NCBI GenBank assembly: GCA_016169945.1
Contig: JADLSH010000190.1
Span: forward strand, 3,348,001 to 3,412,000
Length of the DNA stretch: 64,000 bases
Source: Trachythela sp. YZ-2020
Lineage: Eukaryota; Cnidaria; Anthozoa; Malacalcyonacea; Clavulariidae
Direction of reading: 5' to 3'
The notes below the pieces were generated by a model. It searched no databases. It was not told where the DNA came from and was given only the letters and a program-made list of their open reading frames with translations. The translations under genes and the position numbers were made by a program. This document shows positions 11,552 to 22,700 of this stretch, piece by piece (the stretch's first letter is position 1; each line of letters opens with the position of its first letter).

Positions 11552-12504
11552 AACTATTCTGTTATACACACAAAATACCTACAAAATAGTCTGTACATTA
11601 TTTAATAGTCTTAACATTATTTTTTGTGTTAATAAATTGTTTAACAATTATTATAGTATTATGCTTTCTTATATAATGGTAAAACTAGATTCAAAAATCA
11701 TGGTTGCCACAGAGTAACTTGGAAAATACAAAGCACTGCACAATCTGGGAATGGGTATAACATTTAAATTCTGTGTTTCAATCTTGCAATCATTGAAACA
11801 TAGAATTAAGATGTCAACCGTTTTCGACGTGTCCATTGTTTTGTATGTTCTTAAGCCCGATTCAATTTGTGTGTTCTAAGTTGTGTTTTAGGAAAGGTGT
11901 GTAATAGAGCACAGGGTCAATGCATGTGTTGTCTAGCACAGCTTTAGCTGTGTAATAAAACACACCTTGGTGTGTTAGAAAACACACCTTTTCCAAAACA
12001 CACGTTTTTCCAAAACATGTGTTGGCGGTACTAGTAGTTTGCTATTATGTATTTAATATTGAATACCCCACATCAACCAGAAATGCATTCCTTTTTCTGG
12101 AAGCGGCAATGCTGGCGAAAACGAGCGAGATGAAAAAACGGGTTGTCATCAACAAGTTTTTGCAAGAACTTGAATGACATTGATATATATATAGACGTTA
12201 TATATTAAATATATATCTTCTTGTAATTATCTAAACATTCCATTTATTAAAAATTCCTTCCTTCATTTGTTGCAATTATTTTTTTATGATGCTTTAATAC
12301 TTTCCAGGAACATTTTGTTGCAAGTAATGCTGTTGTCCACTTCAACCATTTCGTGACGTATACCGTAGCGCTTATCCAGGTCATTCGTACTGTTCAAGTT
12401 TGCGGTTCAAAGAAATACGCTACCTACCGTGTGATATGGTTGAAATGGCAAACATGCCTAAATGAGGTTACTTTATATTTAGGCAGAGTAGTTTTTGCTC
12501 TAGA
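11552..12504. other. Intergenic sequence with a GTGTGTT inverted-repeat patch
   Basis: AT-rich. Around 11870-12010 there are inverted copies of AGGAAAGGTGTGT / ACACACCTTTTCC, probably a small foldback element. No gene is supported. Confidence 0.4.
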
Positions 12505-12884
12505 TTTGGAGTGGAAATATTACTATTCTTACTCCAATTGTAGAGTGATCTTTACTCCTATTGGAGTAAAGTTTACTCTAGTTTTGGCATATTATTTCCT
12601 CCGAAATGAGAGTAATTTTTAGAACTAGAGTAATTTTCACTCCCGTTAGAGTAAATATTACTCTAATTTTGGCATATTATTTCCTCCAAAATGAGAGTAA
12701 AATTTAAAACTAGAGTAATTTTCACTCCCGTTAGAGTAAATATTACTCCATTATAGAGGTATTAATTACTCTAAAAATAGAGTTAAAATTTGGGAGTAAA
12801 AATTACTCCCAAAATAGAGTCAACTGGTACCTTTTTTTTTTACTCCATTTTTGGAGTAAAATTAACTCCTTGAAATTAACAGTG
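12505..12884. mobile_element. GGAGTAA / TTACTCC repeat element, copy 2
   Basis: Same family as 6715-7095, in inverted orientation: tandem near-palindromes of the form GGAGTAAAAATTACTCC, closed on the right by CTTGAAATTAACAGTG. The left edge is diffuse. Confidence 0.65.
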
Positions 12885-12954
12885 AAGTGATAAAATGATA
12901 TCGATTATTTTTACTATCATTGCATGTGCATGGTCTAGTCCTGCATTTTGTAGC

Positions 12955-13298
12955 AAATAGATACATATACATATACATACATATATTATTCAGCTCACTC
13001 CCCGTCGGGGCTTTTCAGTGACCGATTACATCAAGTGTTTCGCTTACCTATATTACGTACTTAGCCTACACTATATATTTTTACAACAATTGTGATATTA
13101 CTTTCCTAATCTATATATCCTAACCCACCCAGTCAGCTTTCCCTGTGGGAGGAAACCGGAGTGCCCGGAGAAAACCCACGACTTTCGGTAGAGCGCTGAC
13201 TTACTCTTTTCACACGAGTAGAGTCCCCAGGGTGAATCGAACCCACAACTCAGAGGTGAAAGGCGCTTGCTCTGACGACTGCGCCACCGAAACCTCTA
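12955..13298 (-). mobile_element. tRNA-derived SINE
   Basis: Read on the minus strand, the head is tRNA-like: TGGCGCAGTCGTCAGAGC matches an A box and GGTTCGATTC a B box. A body with CTCCGGGCACTCCGG follows, then a tail with the hairpin CCCCGACGGGG followed by CTTTTCA-type sequence reversed and a (TATACA)n-like end. The tail resembles LINE-shared SINE tails; a fragment of a similar tail lies at 50960-51030. Confidence 0.75.
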
Positions 13299-14239
13299 AA
13301 TTAAAGATCTATTCGGAGATTTAGTTCGATTCTCTTACTTGTATAGTTCCAACAGTTCTGAAGTTGACCGCCATTAGTGCTACATTATACTTATATACAG
13401 AAACCCACAAATACTCGAAACAAATGGCCTTCATTTGCACAGTTGTTTGAATTAATTTTTGTTAGATACTGAGATGGAAGCTTTTTAGTGTTTGAGGTAC
13501 CAATCCTGTGATACCAACTTAGTGATTTCGGGGTATTTGAGGTTCTAAGACGTACATTTCTGTACAAAACCAGTATAGCGTATATAATATTTGTAAACAA
13601 TTAACGCCATTGGTTGATTTTCAACAATACCCGAACACACTTTTCAAACTTTGGCTTTCCTCGAGCTTCGTGTGGAAATTTAGTGAAGGTCTTGATTGTT
13701 TTGCCGACATGAGAATTCTTGCTGGACTAGCACTGTCTCCATGCAGAGAGAATAATAAAAAATGGCGAGTTTAATTGCGCTAAATTAGATTTCAGTAATC
13801 AGTACTAAAATAGAAAGGTTAATATTTTACTTTGGTTGATCGAAGTCATTTAATAGTTTAATTATTATGGTCAACCGAATAAAACTGAATTCGAAATCCT
13901 CAATTTTTAGGAGCAAGTCCTAGGCAGTGTTCAGGTTTTTGCTGGAACTGGTGAAAATATATGACCGACATCGAAAAATGAAAGAACTGTTAATGACTAT
14001 ATATAAAACTCCTTTTCATGCTTAAATCTTGAAATATTTTTACTGAAAACAATGAGTTATGTGCAATGTCAAATGTGCGTCAAACGAAATGAAGAGGAAA
14101 TTAAAACGTGAAAATAGAAAAAGATTACAACCCAAAAGTCATCTCAGTCAATCATCGCATGCTTATCTGTTATATTTGACAGCTACTGTATACTGCGCGC
14201 TTTGCGGCATGAGATTCTAATTTTAAACACACAAAGACT
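13299..14239. other. Remnant of the gene-array 5' region
   Basis: The stretch 13330-13470 matches sequence upstream of the gene B leader (about 45785-45900), including the CACAAATACTC segment. It suggests a decayed extra copy of the duplicated unit. No intact exon was found. Confidence 0.4.
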
Positions 14240-14365
14240 ATAATTAGTACAATGTTTGTTTATTTTCCAAACCGGTTTGACATGTTTTTACAAACAGCCA
14301 ATCACATGCGAGGTTCAGATTCTGAACCTAATTAAGTATGGAAGTGAGATTCGCAATCGATTTGA
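14240..14365 (+). promoter_or_regulatory. Inverted copy of the block upstream of exon 1 of genes A and B
   Basis: This block, with AACCGGTTTGACAT, AATCACATG and GAAGTGA, is the reverse complement of sequence at 24540-24645 (gene A) and 41640-41745 (gene B), roughly 300-450 bp upstream of each start codon. Conservation suggests a promoter or upstream element; this copy has no gene attached. Confidence 0.35.
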
Positions 14366-14499
14366 CCAGAGGCTCTTTCGCCTCGTATTTATTTCGCCTC
14401 GCCGTTATTTTGCCTCGCCGTTCTTTAAGAGCCTCTGGAACCAGGGTACTGTCTTGCATCACCCACTGGACAAAAAATTTAAATCGTACTATGGAAATA

Positions 14500-14672
14500 C
14501 AGTAGAATCACGCCATTTTGAACAGCCAAGGGAAACAACAAATTGTTCGAGATAGCGGGAAGTAATATGGGGGCAAATCCACGGGAAATGGGTTTAATTT
14601 TGAGATAGCGGGGAGTTCGAGATAAGTGAGTTCGAGATAAGCGAGTTCGACATAACGCACGGGGTTCTACTG
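14500..14672. mobile_element. MITE with CAGTAGAA ends and TA target duplication
   Basis: Inverted ends CAGTAGAATC and GGGTTCTACTG, flanked on both sides by TA (498-499 and 673-674), with GAGTTCGAGATAA repeats inside. A TA duplication and CAGT start fit a Tc1/mariner or pogo-type MITE. The GAGTTCGAGATAAGCGAG repeat is widespread in metazoan genomes. Confidence 0.7.
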
Positions 14673-15064
14673 TAGTATGAAAATGCTATAACCATACTAT
14701 TTCCATATCATTTCCATAGTATACCTATAGTGTTTTCATAGAATGAAAATCGCAATTGAATTAGTAAGGAATTACCATTTTTGTACCATTTCTAACCGAT
14801 TTCTAACTAGGATCCGTACTATTTCCATAGTAAAGATTTTGAAAACAATTTCCAGTCCCCTTCAGGCGCAAGCATATAGAATACGGTATAACGACGTATG
14901 TATTTTAATTGCTAGTTTCCATGTACGTGACAACTTTACTGTGTTTCACACAAGAAATCTTGTTCTGCAAAAATATATTTAATCATGAGTATTGTTTACA
15001 AAACTCAAGTCTGACGGTATGGGTTTACACGCCTTTCTGCTTTTCAGAATAATTACAATATATA

Positions 15065-15290
15065 CAAGGTGTATAAAAATTAAACGGAATTCATTTTTTA
15101 TGCTTAATAAGTTTCGAAATAACAAGTTTTATAACATGATTTTAGTCTTATTTTAAAGCTTGTTCTTTTCTCTTTTCAACGTGTGGTCATTTATATCTTC
15201 AGTGCAAGTAATGTACCGCATCGTTGGAAAGCTGAATGGCTTCTTTTCGAAAGTCACGTTTGAATCGATAATTCCTTTTTATACACCCTG
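15065..15290. mobile_element. MITE with GTGTATAAAAA terminal inverted repeats
   Basis: The left end CAAGGTGTATAAAAATT and right end TTTTTATACACCCTG are inverted copies. TA lies on the left flank only. No coding sequence. It stands 13 bp from the next MITE. Confidence 0.6.
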
Positions 15291-15303
15291 CATGCAGTAG
15301 ATT

Positions 15304-15716
15304 CAGTGGCGCCGTGGCCGGGGGGGCCAGGGGGGGCCATGGCCCCCCCTATCGTTGAGAGCCGTCGGAATATTGGAAATTTGTTATGTTGTCGGAATCT
15401 TCATGGTGAAGCATAGCTGCATATACGAATGCGAAAACATGTTGATGAAATATCGGAAATCAGACTCAGTTTACGTTTTGAGAATATAAGTGTATAGAAT
15501 AGCTAATATTTCATACATATTCATAGCTAATATTTATTCAATTCAAGAACATTAGGATGGATTGTCGGAATTTGCCTGTATAACCGGTATAGTCCGGAAA
15601 TTTTTTTTTAACGGTACACCCCCCGTCGACAACAAAAACAATGTTTTTTCCGAATATTGTCGGAAAATGCTGCGCTTGCCCCCCCCCCCTAAAACATGGG
15701 ACCCACGACGCCACTG
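15304..15716. mobile_element. hAT-type MITE with perfect 8-bp target duplication
   Basis: The ends CAGTGGCGCCGTGG and CGACGCCACTG are inverted, and the 8-bp AGTAGATT is repeated exactly on both sides (15296-15303 and 15717-15724). An 8-bp duplication and CA-starting short ends fit hAT. G and C runs lie just inside the ends. Confidence 0.85.
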
Positions 15717-15724
15717 AGTAGATT

Positions 15725-16373
15725 GTTTGCATGTTACGTAATTAACAGTTCATCCAGCGCGGCAGAAATTTATTTGTCTTTGTAGTCTTCAATGGTCGGC
15801 GTCGCGTATTTGTAAACCCCTATATCGAATTTACATGCAGAGGAAAATCTCATGCAAGCTTACATGCTTTAGACGCGTCATCGCGTCTGCCCGTCGGTCG
15901 GCTTGAAGGTTTTTCTGTCCGTCGGTCGTCTTGTTCCCACTTTACCCTAATATATAAAGGAAAATTCGAGTTTAATGTATGTGGAACCAAATTTGTATCA
16001 CTGAACATGCGCAGTTATGTCTCATTAGTATTAAGTACTTGTTTGTCTTACTTTCCTTTCTGTAGGAAACCTCCTTCACGCGTAAAGTGCCACTAACTTC
16101 AAATATGATTTTTGTTATGGGTAATATTTGTGTCATATTGATCAAGATGTTCGGCTATAAAAATGTATTACATTTCTTTTGGGAAATTTTTGAAACGCCA
16201 TCATAAACAAGTGGTATACTAATTAAAATACAAAAAATCGCTGCTTAATATATATATACATTATGCAAAAAGTGTTATAATACGACTTTAATACGATCCA
16301 ACATTACGCAGAACGCGACAACGACGTCCAAAAACAAACTCATGATCATTCGAATATATTATGTAATCATTAA
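15725..16373. other. Spacer downstream of gene A
   Basis: AT-rich sequence with no supported gene, RNA or repeat. Confidence 0.4.
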
Positions 16374-16424
16374 CTAGTAACTGTACCTCGAACTGTATAC
16401 ATTGTATACAGTTTGAGAAGTTTT

Positions 16425-16592
16425 AAAAAGGGGCTTTACAGTTGAGAACAGTTCTACTGAGCCAATTTTGGAGTACCACTTCTTGCGGCTTGAAATACAG
16501 GCGCGTTGTGCCCTGGAAGACGTTAAAATTTGTGGTTTGCCGTTGTAAACAGAGCGAGGACCACGCTTTAAACTCATATTAGAACTTAAACT
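16425..16592 (-). other. Conserved block in the 3' flank of gene A
   Basis: This block, containing GGAGTACCACTTCTTGCGG and GGTTTGCCGTTGTAAACAGAG on the plus strand, recurs downstream of gene B (28848-29010) and in shortened form downstream of gene C (about 46250-46305). It is probably part of the 3' UTR or of the duplicated unit. Its translation is not conserved. Confidence 0.5.
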
Positions 16593-16756
16593 ATTCATTT
16601 CTTCTCCGGCTACAGTTTATAAATTGCACTGTATTAATAGCAGTCATCGTCACGTTGTCGTTCTACATGCTTCAAGTATCTCTTTATCTCACTTGCAAAG
16701 CATCCAGGGTGGGGTATTTATAGTTAATTATATTTCACTAGCATATTTAGGTGTCA

Positions 16757-19700
16757 TTACTTCATGTGTTGCCAAAATCCAATTACATCCTGCATTGTTG
16801 GCCTTGTTTGCGGGTCTCCACTTGTACAATCTTCTACCAATTCTTTAATATCAGCTTTTGGAATTCTATTTATTTGATACTCTCTATCTTCAGGATCAGG
16901 TTGTTCACAAATGGACATCTCGCACACCAGTACGCCATAGCTGAAAACGTCGATCTGTGTTAAGAAAACAAGAATATTATATGACCTCTGAATTAATAAA
17001 CCGAAACGTGTACAGAATGAACTGCAGTTTCGATATTATATGCTATCGCGCGCATAATATTTGGTATATAGATTGACCGTTTTCAACGCAAATAAAGATC
17101 AGTTTCTTGCAGTCAAATGACACTTTTTTGTATCACTGCGATCAATAATGGCCCAATACGATCCGAGAAAACAAGAGTGTTCGAAAACACATTTTTCCAC
17201 CTTTGGGAATTAACGTCTTTCGGATTTTCGACAATTTTCCAAAATGATGGTTTCCTGTATTTGTGAAACGTTCAGCATTGCCAGTTTAGTGTGCAAACTT
17301 CCTGTTTTGTAAAATATTTTAACCACCAAATGTTGTTGTTAAATCGTGATTTTAATATTTTCTAAATTTACCAAGACTCGTTAAGTGGCCCTTGCATGGG
17401 TTACGCCATCTTATTAAAATTATTTAATTTGAGTCCGAAATTAGAATAATTTCAATAGACAGACAATAGCTTTGATCTCATCGTATCGTATTTGGCTATT
17501 TCTGATCGCAATTATACAAAAAGGTATCGTTTGAAAGCTAAAAGATTGATCTTGATTGGTATGAAAAAGTAAATATATAAACTAAATAGTAAACGCACAT
17601 TGGATTATCTGCTTGCCATATTCCTGCATTCCCCGTTTTAAAGCCAGCTTCCTTCAAGCTCAATCACAGTATATAGAGACGACCAGTAGGGCCACTCATT
17701 AGTTGAAATTTTGTGTGGCCGCTCATTACGCATTGGCAGCCAGTCAATTGCTTTTTCTGGCCAATAAGCAAGCTGGACTAACTTTCCTGGCCAGTAAACT
17801 GCATATTTTGCATAAAAAGCCGGCTACATGTTGCATCGCCGAGTGGCCCTACTGGTCGTCTCTATACTGTGGCTCAATGGCAATGCTGCTCGCCAAATCA
17901 AGAATATTTTTACATATATTAATACCTTCGGGTCTTGTTTAGCTTGAGTGGCTTCAGGTGCAGCGTAAAGTGCTGCTCCTGGATTCACTGTATTGCACAT
18001 TTGCATAAAATTAGCTGCCCCATAATCTGATATCTTCGCTCTTCTTACTCCACCATTTTCAATCCATAACAACACGTTGGCACTACTAATATCACGATGG
18101 ATTATTGGGCTTGGCTTTTTTGAATGAAGGTAGTTGAGGCCAAGTGCGACATCCAAGGATATTGATTTAACTTCCTGATAAACCAAACACGATTCGTCTT
18201 TTGCACATCGCTCGAGTAATGTACGCAAAGTCATATCCATCAGTTCTGTTACAATTAACAGACGATCTTGATCATTTTTCGTCGCGCATATAAACTGTAG
18301 TAAATTGGGATGCCGACATTTCGATGCGATATTAATTTCACGTTGGAGAATTCGTAAGTTATATGGAGATAAAATTATTTCGTGAAATTCTTTAACCGCT
18401 ACTTTAGTTCCGTGAAAGTCTCCCAAGTAAACAGCACCCCAAGCACCTCTTCCTAGCGCTTCATTTGAAACTACCACTGATCCACTTTCTGTGGTAAAGT
18501 TAGACAAGATATTTTGTTGAAATTGTTGAATTTCAATATTCAGGTCATCGTTTTCTTGTTGAAGTTTTTGCATCTCGCTATTCATGTTGTGGTTTTCTTC
18601 TCGAAGTTGCTGAATCTCGTTATTCTTGTTGCAGTTTTCTTGCCAAAGTTGCTGAATTTCGTTACTCATGTTAGTGTTTTCTTGTTGAAGTTGCTGAATT
18701 TCCTTGTACTTGTTGATGTTGTCTTGTTGAACTTGTTGAATTTCGCTCTTCGTGTTGGTATTTTCGTCTTGAAGTTGCTGAATATCGTTGTCCTTCTTGA
18801 TGTATTTTTGTTGAAGTTGCCGAATTTCGTTATTGTTGTTGGTGTTGGTTTTTCGAAGCTGTTGAATTTCGTTATTCTTGTTGATGTTTTCTTGACGTAG
18901 TCGCCGCATTTCGTTATTGTTGTTGGCGTTGTCTTTTCGAAGTTGTTTAATTTCGTTATTCTTGTTGATGTTTTCTTGCCGTAGTTGCTGCATTTCGCTG
19001 TTCTTGTTGGTGTTTTCTTGTTGAAGTTGCTGCATTTCGTTAGTCTTGTTGGTGTTTTCTTGTTGAAGTTGCTGAATGTCGTTATTCTTGTTGATGTTTT
19101 CATGTTGAAGTTGCCGAATTTCGTTATTTTTGTTGGTGTTTTCATGTTGAAGTTGCTGCATTTCGTAATTCTTGTTGATGATTCCTCGCCGAAGTTGTTG
19201 AATTTCGTCATCTTGGAATGTGTTTTCTTGTCGAAATTGCTGCAAATTAAACTCGATACCATAGGTATTATACATTTTCTCTTCTCGAAGTTCTTGCATT
19301 TCATAGACCACGCAATTCTTCTCTTCTTGAAGCTGCTGGATTTGGTTACTCATTGCATCCCTTTCTTGTTGAAGATTCTGCATTTTGCTATTCTTTTTGT
19401 TACTCTCTTCCAGAAGTTCTTGAATTTCATGTCTCATGATATTGATGTCTTTCTGAAGTTGCTGAGTTTCGTTGTTCAAGTGACTGTTTTCTTGTGAACG
19501 TTGCTGCGTCTTGTTAAAGATATCCAGTCCATGGGGCTGAGGCCATTTTTTATTGCTTATGTTATCTTCTTGAAGGATCTGATTAATTACTTTTAAGTTC
19601 ATGTTCTCTTTACAAATATCATAATTTTCTTTTTGAAGACGTTTATTTTCGGTAGTAAGATCAATATTCTCCTCTTTGAGCGTCTGGTTATCATTTTTCG

Positions 19701-22700
19701 GATTATCATTCATATCATCTGAATCAAGATTTCCACCGTCGTTTGTGTACTTTAGAAAAGACAGGATAAAACAAACTTAATTCAGAGTAAACTTGCCAAC
19801 CTCGTACCAAGGCTCTCTCCTCTACGCCCCTAGGCGAGGAGATACCCTGACTGGAGTTTGTCACGTGTCTCGCAGATTTTGGGTGCTAAATTCGAATTGT
19901 ACTGAAGGTGGGGTGGTCGAGAAGCGTGTTTATTGTCCTTCGAAAATTGCTACTTTCAGGCCTGCTCTGGGGCCTCAACTCGCCTTAAATCGTCTTAAAT
20001 CGCATAGCTTAAAAGTCCCAATTTTCCTTAAATCGCTTTAAATCACCTTAACTCGCCTTATTTCGCCTTAAATCGCCTTAACTCGCATTGCTTAAAGTTC
20101 CAAATTTTCCTTAAATCGCCTTAACTCGCATTATTTCGCCTTAAATCGCCTTACTGACTCGCATTATCTCGCGGCGAGTTAAGGCGAGTTACCGTCCCAG
20201 AGCAGGCCTACTTTCTGGTGTTACAATTTTGAAAAAAATATCAGACGTCTGAGGTAATAAATCTTGAGGAGATTAAGATTGAAGTACAAACTCTGAGATG
20301 TCTTTGAGTATAACTCTGCCATCTTGTCTTGAAAGCTGTGCTTTATAGTTTTTTCCAAGCTTAGTTTATTGTTATTTGTTTCAAAATAAGTGCAATATGA
20401 AGCTAAGATGATGTTTTAAACATTTATTCTAGTAAAACTAAAATATAGGTTGATATTTTCGAAAAATATCCTGAGGGATTATTCATACGCGAAAACAATT
20501 TCTACACGTTGAAAACCTGAAAATTTACCGCAAATTCGACCGCGGGAGTCTAGTCACGTGATCGCTAGCGGTTTGCGGTTTGAGGTATTCGTAAAAATAC
20601 GTCAATCTTAAGGTCTCTATTATTTAATAATATTACTTAATTTTGCTTCTTCTAATAGAACACATGGTATATTTGTACCTTGTAAAATAGAATATAGACA
20701 ACTCTAGCATGTTAATTCTCAACATTGAAATATGAGACCTCCATAAGCAGTGTATGCCACCTCGGACAAATTAAACATTTTATAAGTGCATTTAAATATA
20801 CATCAAGTGTCCAACTATTATCACTAGAGACATACATTCGAAATAAGACTTTAAAATGCCTATAAGAAACTGTGAATATTTTGTTAAGGCAGAGACTGCA
20901 AAGACAAAGTCATATAAATATATACTAACATAGCCAGGTCATATATATCTGCTATTGCAATTGAACTCACTGGTACAGTGTTAGTGTAAAGCCTGTAAGG
21001 CCTGCTCTAGGACGGTAACTCGCCGCGAGATAATGCGAGTTAAGGCGAGTTAAGGAAAAATTGGGACTTTTAAGCGATGCGATTTAAGGTGATTTAAGGC
21101 GAGTTGAGGTCCCAGAGCAGGCCTAACTATATCAATATTTTTGTAAAATTAATCTGAACTTATCCCCTCGCATATTTCTAGCGTGAGCCAAGTAAAAAAA
21201 AAGTACATAGTATATTGTATATAGTAGCTGATTAAGTCGTCTGACTTCGTCTTCTAGTTTACTTACCCGCTCTCTCGCATTCTTCAATTTCTTGCAATTT
21301 TCTGATTGAGGTTCCTTACTCCCCTTAGCATATTTTGAATCAACTTTTATAAGGTCTTCTGTGTGGTTGTGAGAAAAGAAAACAATACAAAATTGTTACG
21401 GATCAAACTTGTTCCAGATCGCCTGTCAATTTCACTAAAATTAGTTAAGGTTAGGGGACAGGTTGAAAAGGTCGGAAATCGTCATGTTTATATTTTTACA
21501 TGATTGTGTTCGTTAATTCAAAATCTATTTAATGGTAAAAACTGAACTTCTAGAAATTTTGAGAAATATCTGCGCGAAATGCAGGCATGTTTATGTTGGT
21601 AATGGCTTAGATTTGAAGATTCAATCTTAGGATTAAAGTACTCAATCTTTGGATTCAAGAATTCAATCTTTATACTAGTAGTCAAGGATTTATACATGTC
21701 TGTAATACTCGTCACGAGTCGTGAAATTAACTACACTAATTACAAATCAACACGATCCCCAAGGACGCGTTTGCGTTATTATATAATATTATACGGGTTA
21801 AATCACGTTATGGGTTAACTCATGCATGTTACCACCAGCTGCACTGACGAGCCGTTGAACGGCGAAACATGCATGTCTGCAGATTTGACTATATATATAT
21901 ATATGCTCCTTCACTTGTGTTGTTGAGCACTTTGTGATGTTAATTGGTGGCTATAAGCGATAATGCAAAAGCTCACTTCCCTTGTGGTCGTTTGAGCACT
22001 CTGGCCCAAAGACACTTCACGCATGTTTGGATGCACATGTGTCTGAGTATTGTACCACATGCGCTTGGTGAGAGCAAGAGTATGGTGTATAAATACGAAG
22101 TCAATCACATCTAGACTACATGCGTTACAAGCTGCACTGACGAGCCGTTGAACGGCGAAACGTGATGCATGTCTGCAGATTTGACTATATATATATATAT
22201 GCTCCTTCACTTGTGTTGTTGAGCACTCTGTGATGTTAATTGGTGGCTATAAGCGATAATGCAAAAGCTCACTTCCCTTGTGGTCGTTTGAGCACTCTGG
22301 CCCAAAGACACTTCACGCAGTTTGGATGCACATGTGTCTGAGTATTGTACCACATGCGCTTGGTGAGAGCAAATGAATGCAAAGCTCACTTCCCTTGTGG
22401 TCGTTTGAGCACTCTGGCTCCATGACACTTTGCGCATGTCTAGATGCGTTGATGTCACCGTGTTGTACCACATGCGCTTGGTGAGAGTAAGCTCATGTGT
22501 ATAAATACGGTTGACATCTCGTGTATAGACGTATACCAAGCTGCACTGACGAGGCGTTGGACGCCGAAACATGCATGTCTGCAGATTGTACTATATATAT
22601 ATATATATATATATAATATATGTAATGCCAAAGAGCGCTCGATATCATATAGACTATAGAGCAAATATAGCTTTCTTTTACCTCAAGGTATCCACTGCAG

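Larger units (their letters stand above)
21839..22590 (+). mobile_element. Tandem hammerhead-ribozyme array: candidate retrozyme
   Basis: Three complete type I hammerhead motifs on the plus strand divide the region into units of 296 nt and 406 nt, measured between predicted cleavage sites (21877/21878, 22173/22174, 22579/22580). The units share most of their sequence, including CTCACTTCCCTTGTGGTCG; the longer one contains an internal partial duplication. TA-dinucleotide runs sit just 3' of each ribozyme. No protein is encoded. In animals such tandem short units with type I hammerheads are known as retrozymes and give small circular RNAs. The related region of gene B intron 2 (near 32436) continues past ACCACCAGCTG without the array, indicating insertion. 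It is antisense to gene A. Confidence 0.82.

Noticed and set aside
13274..13295. CTGACGA ... GAAAC pair resembling a hammerhead core
   Set aside because: It lies in the tRNA-like head of a SINE. The bases between the boxes cannot form stem II and no stem I or GTC site follows.
14256..14555. 99-aa plus-strand frame
   Set aside because: It runs across the inverted upstream block and into a TA-type MITE; no domain or codon pattern supports a gene.
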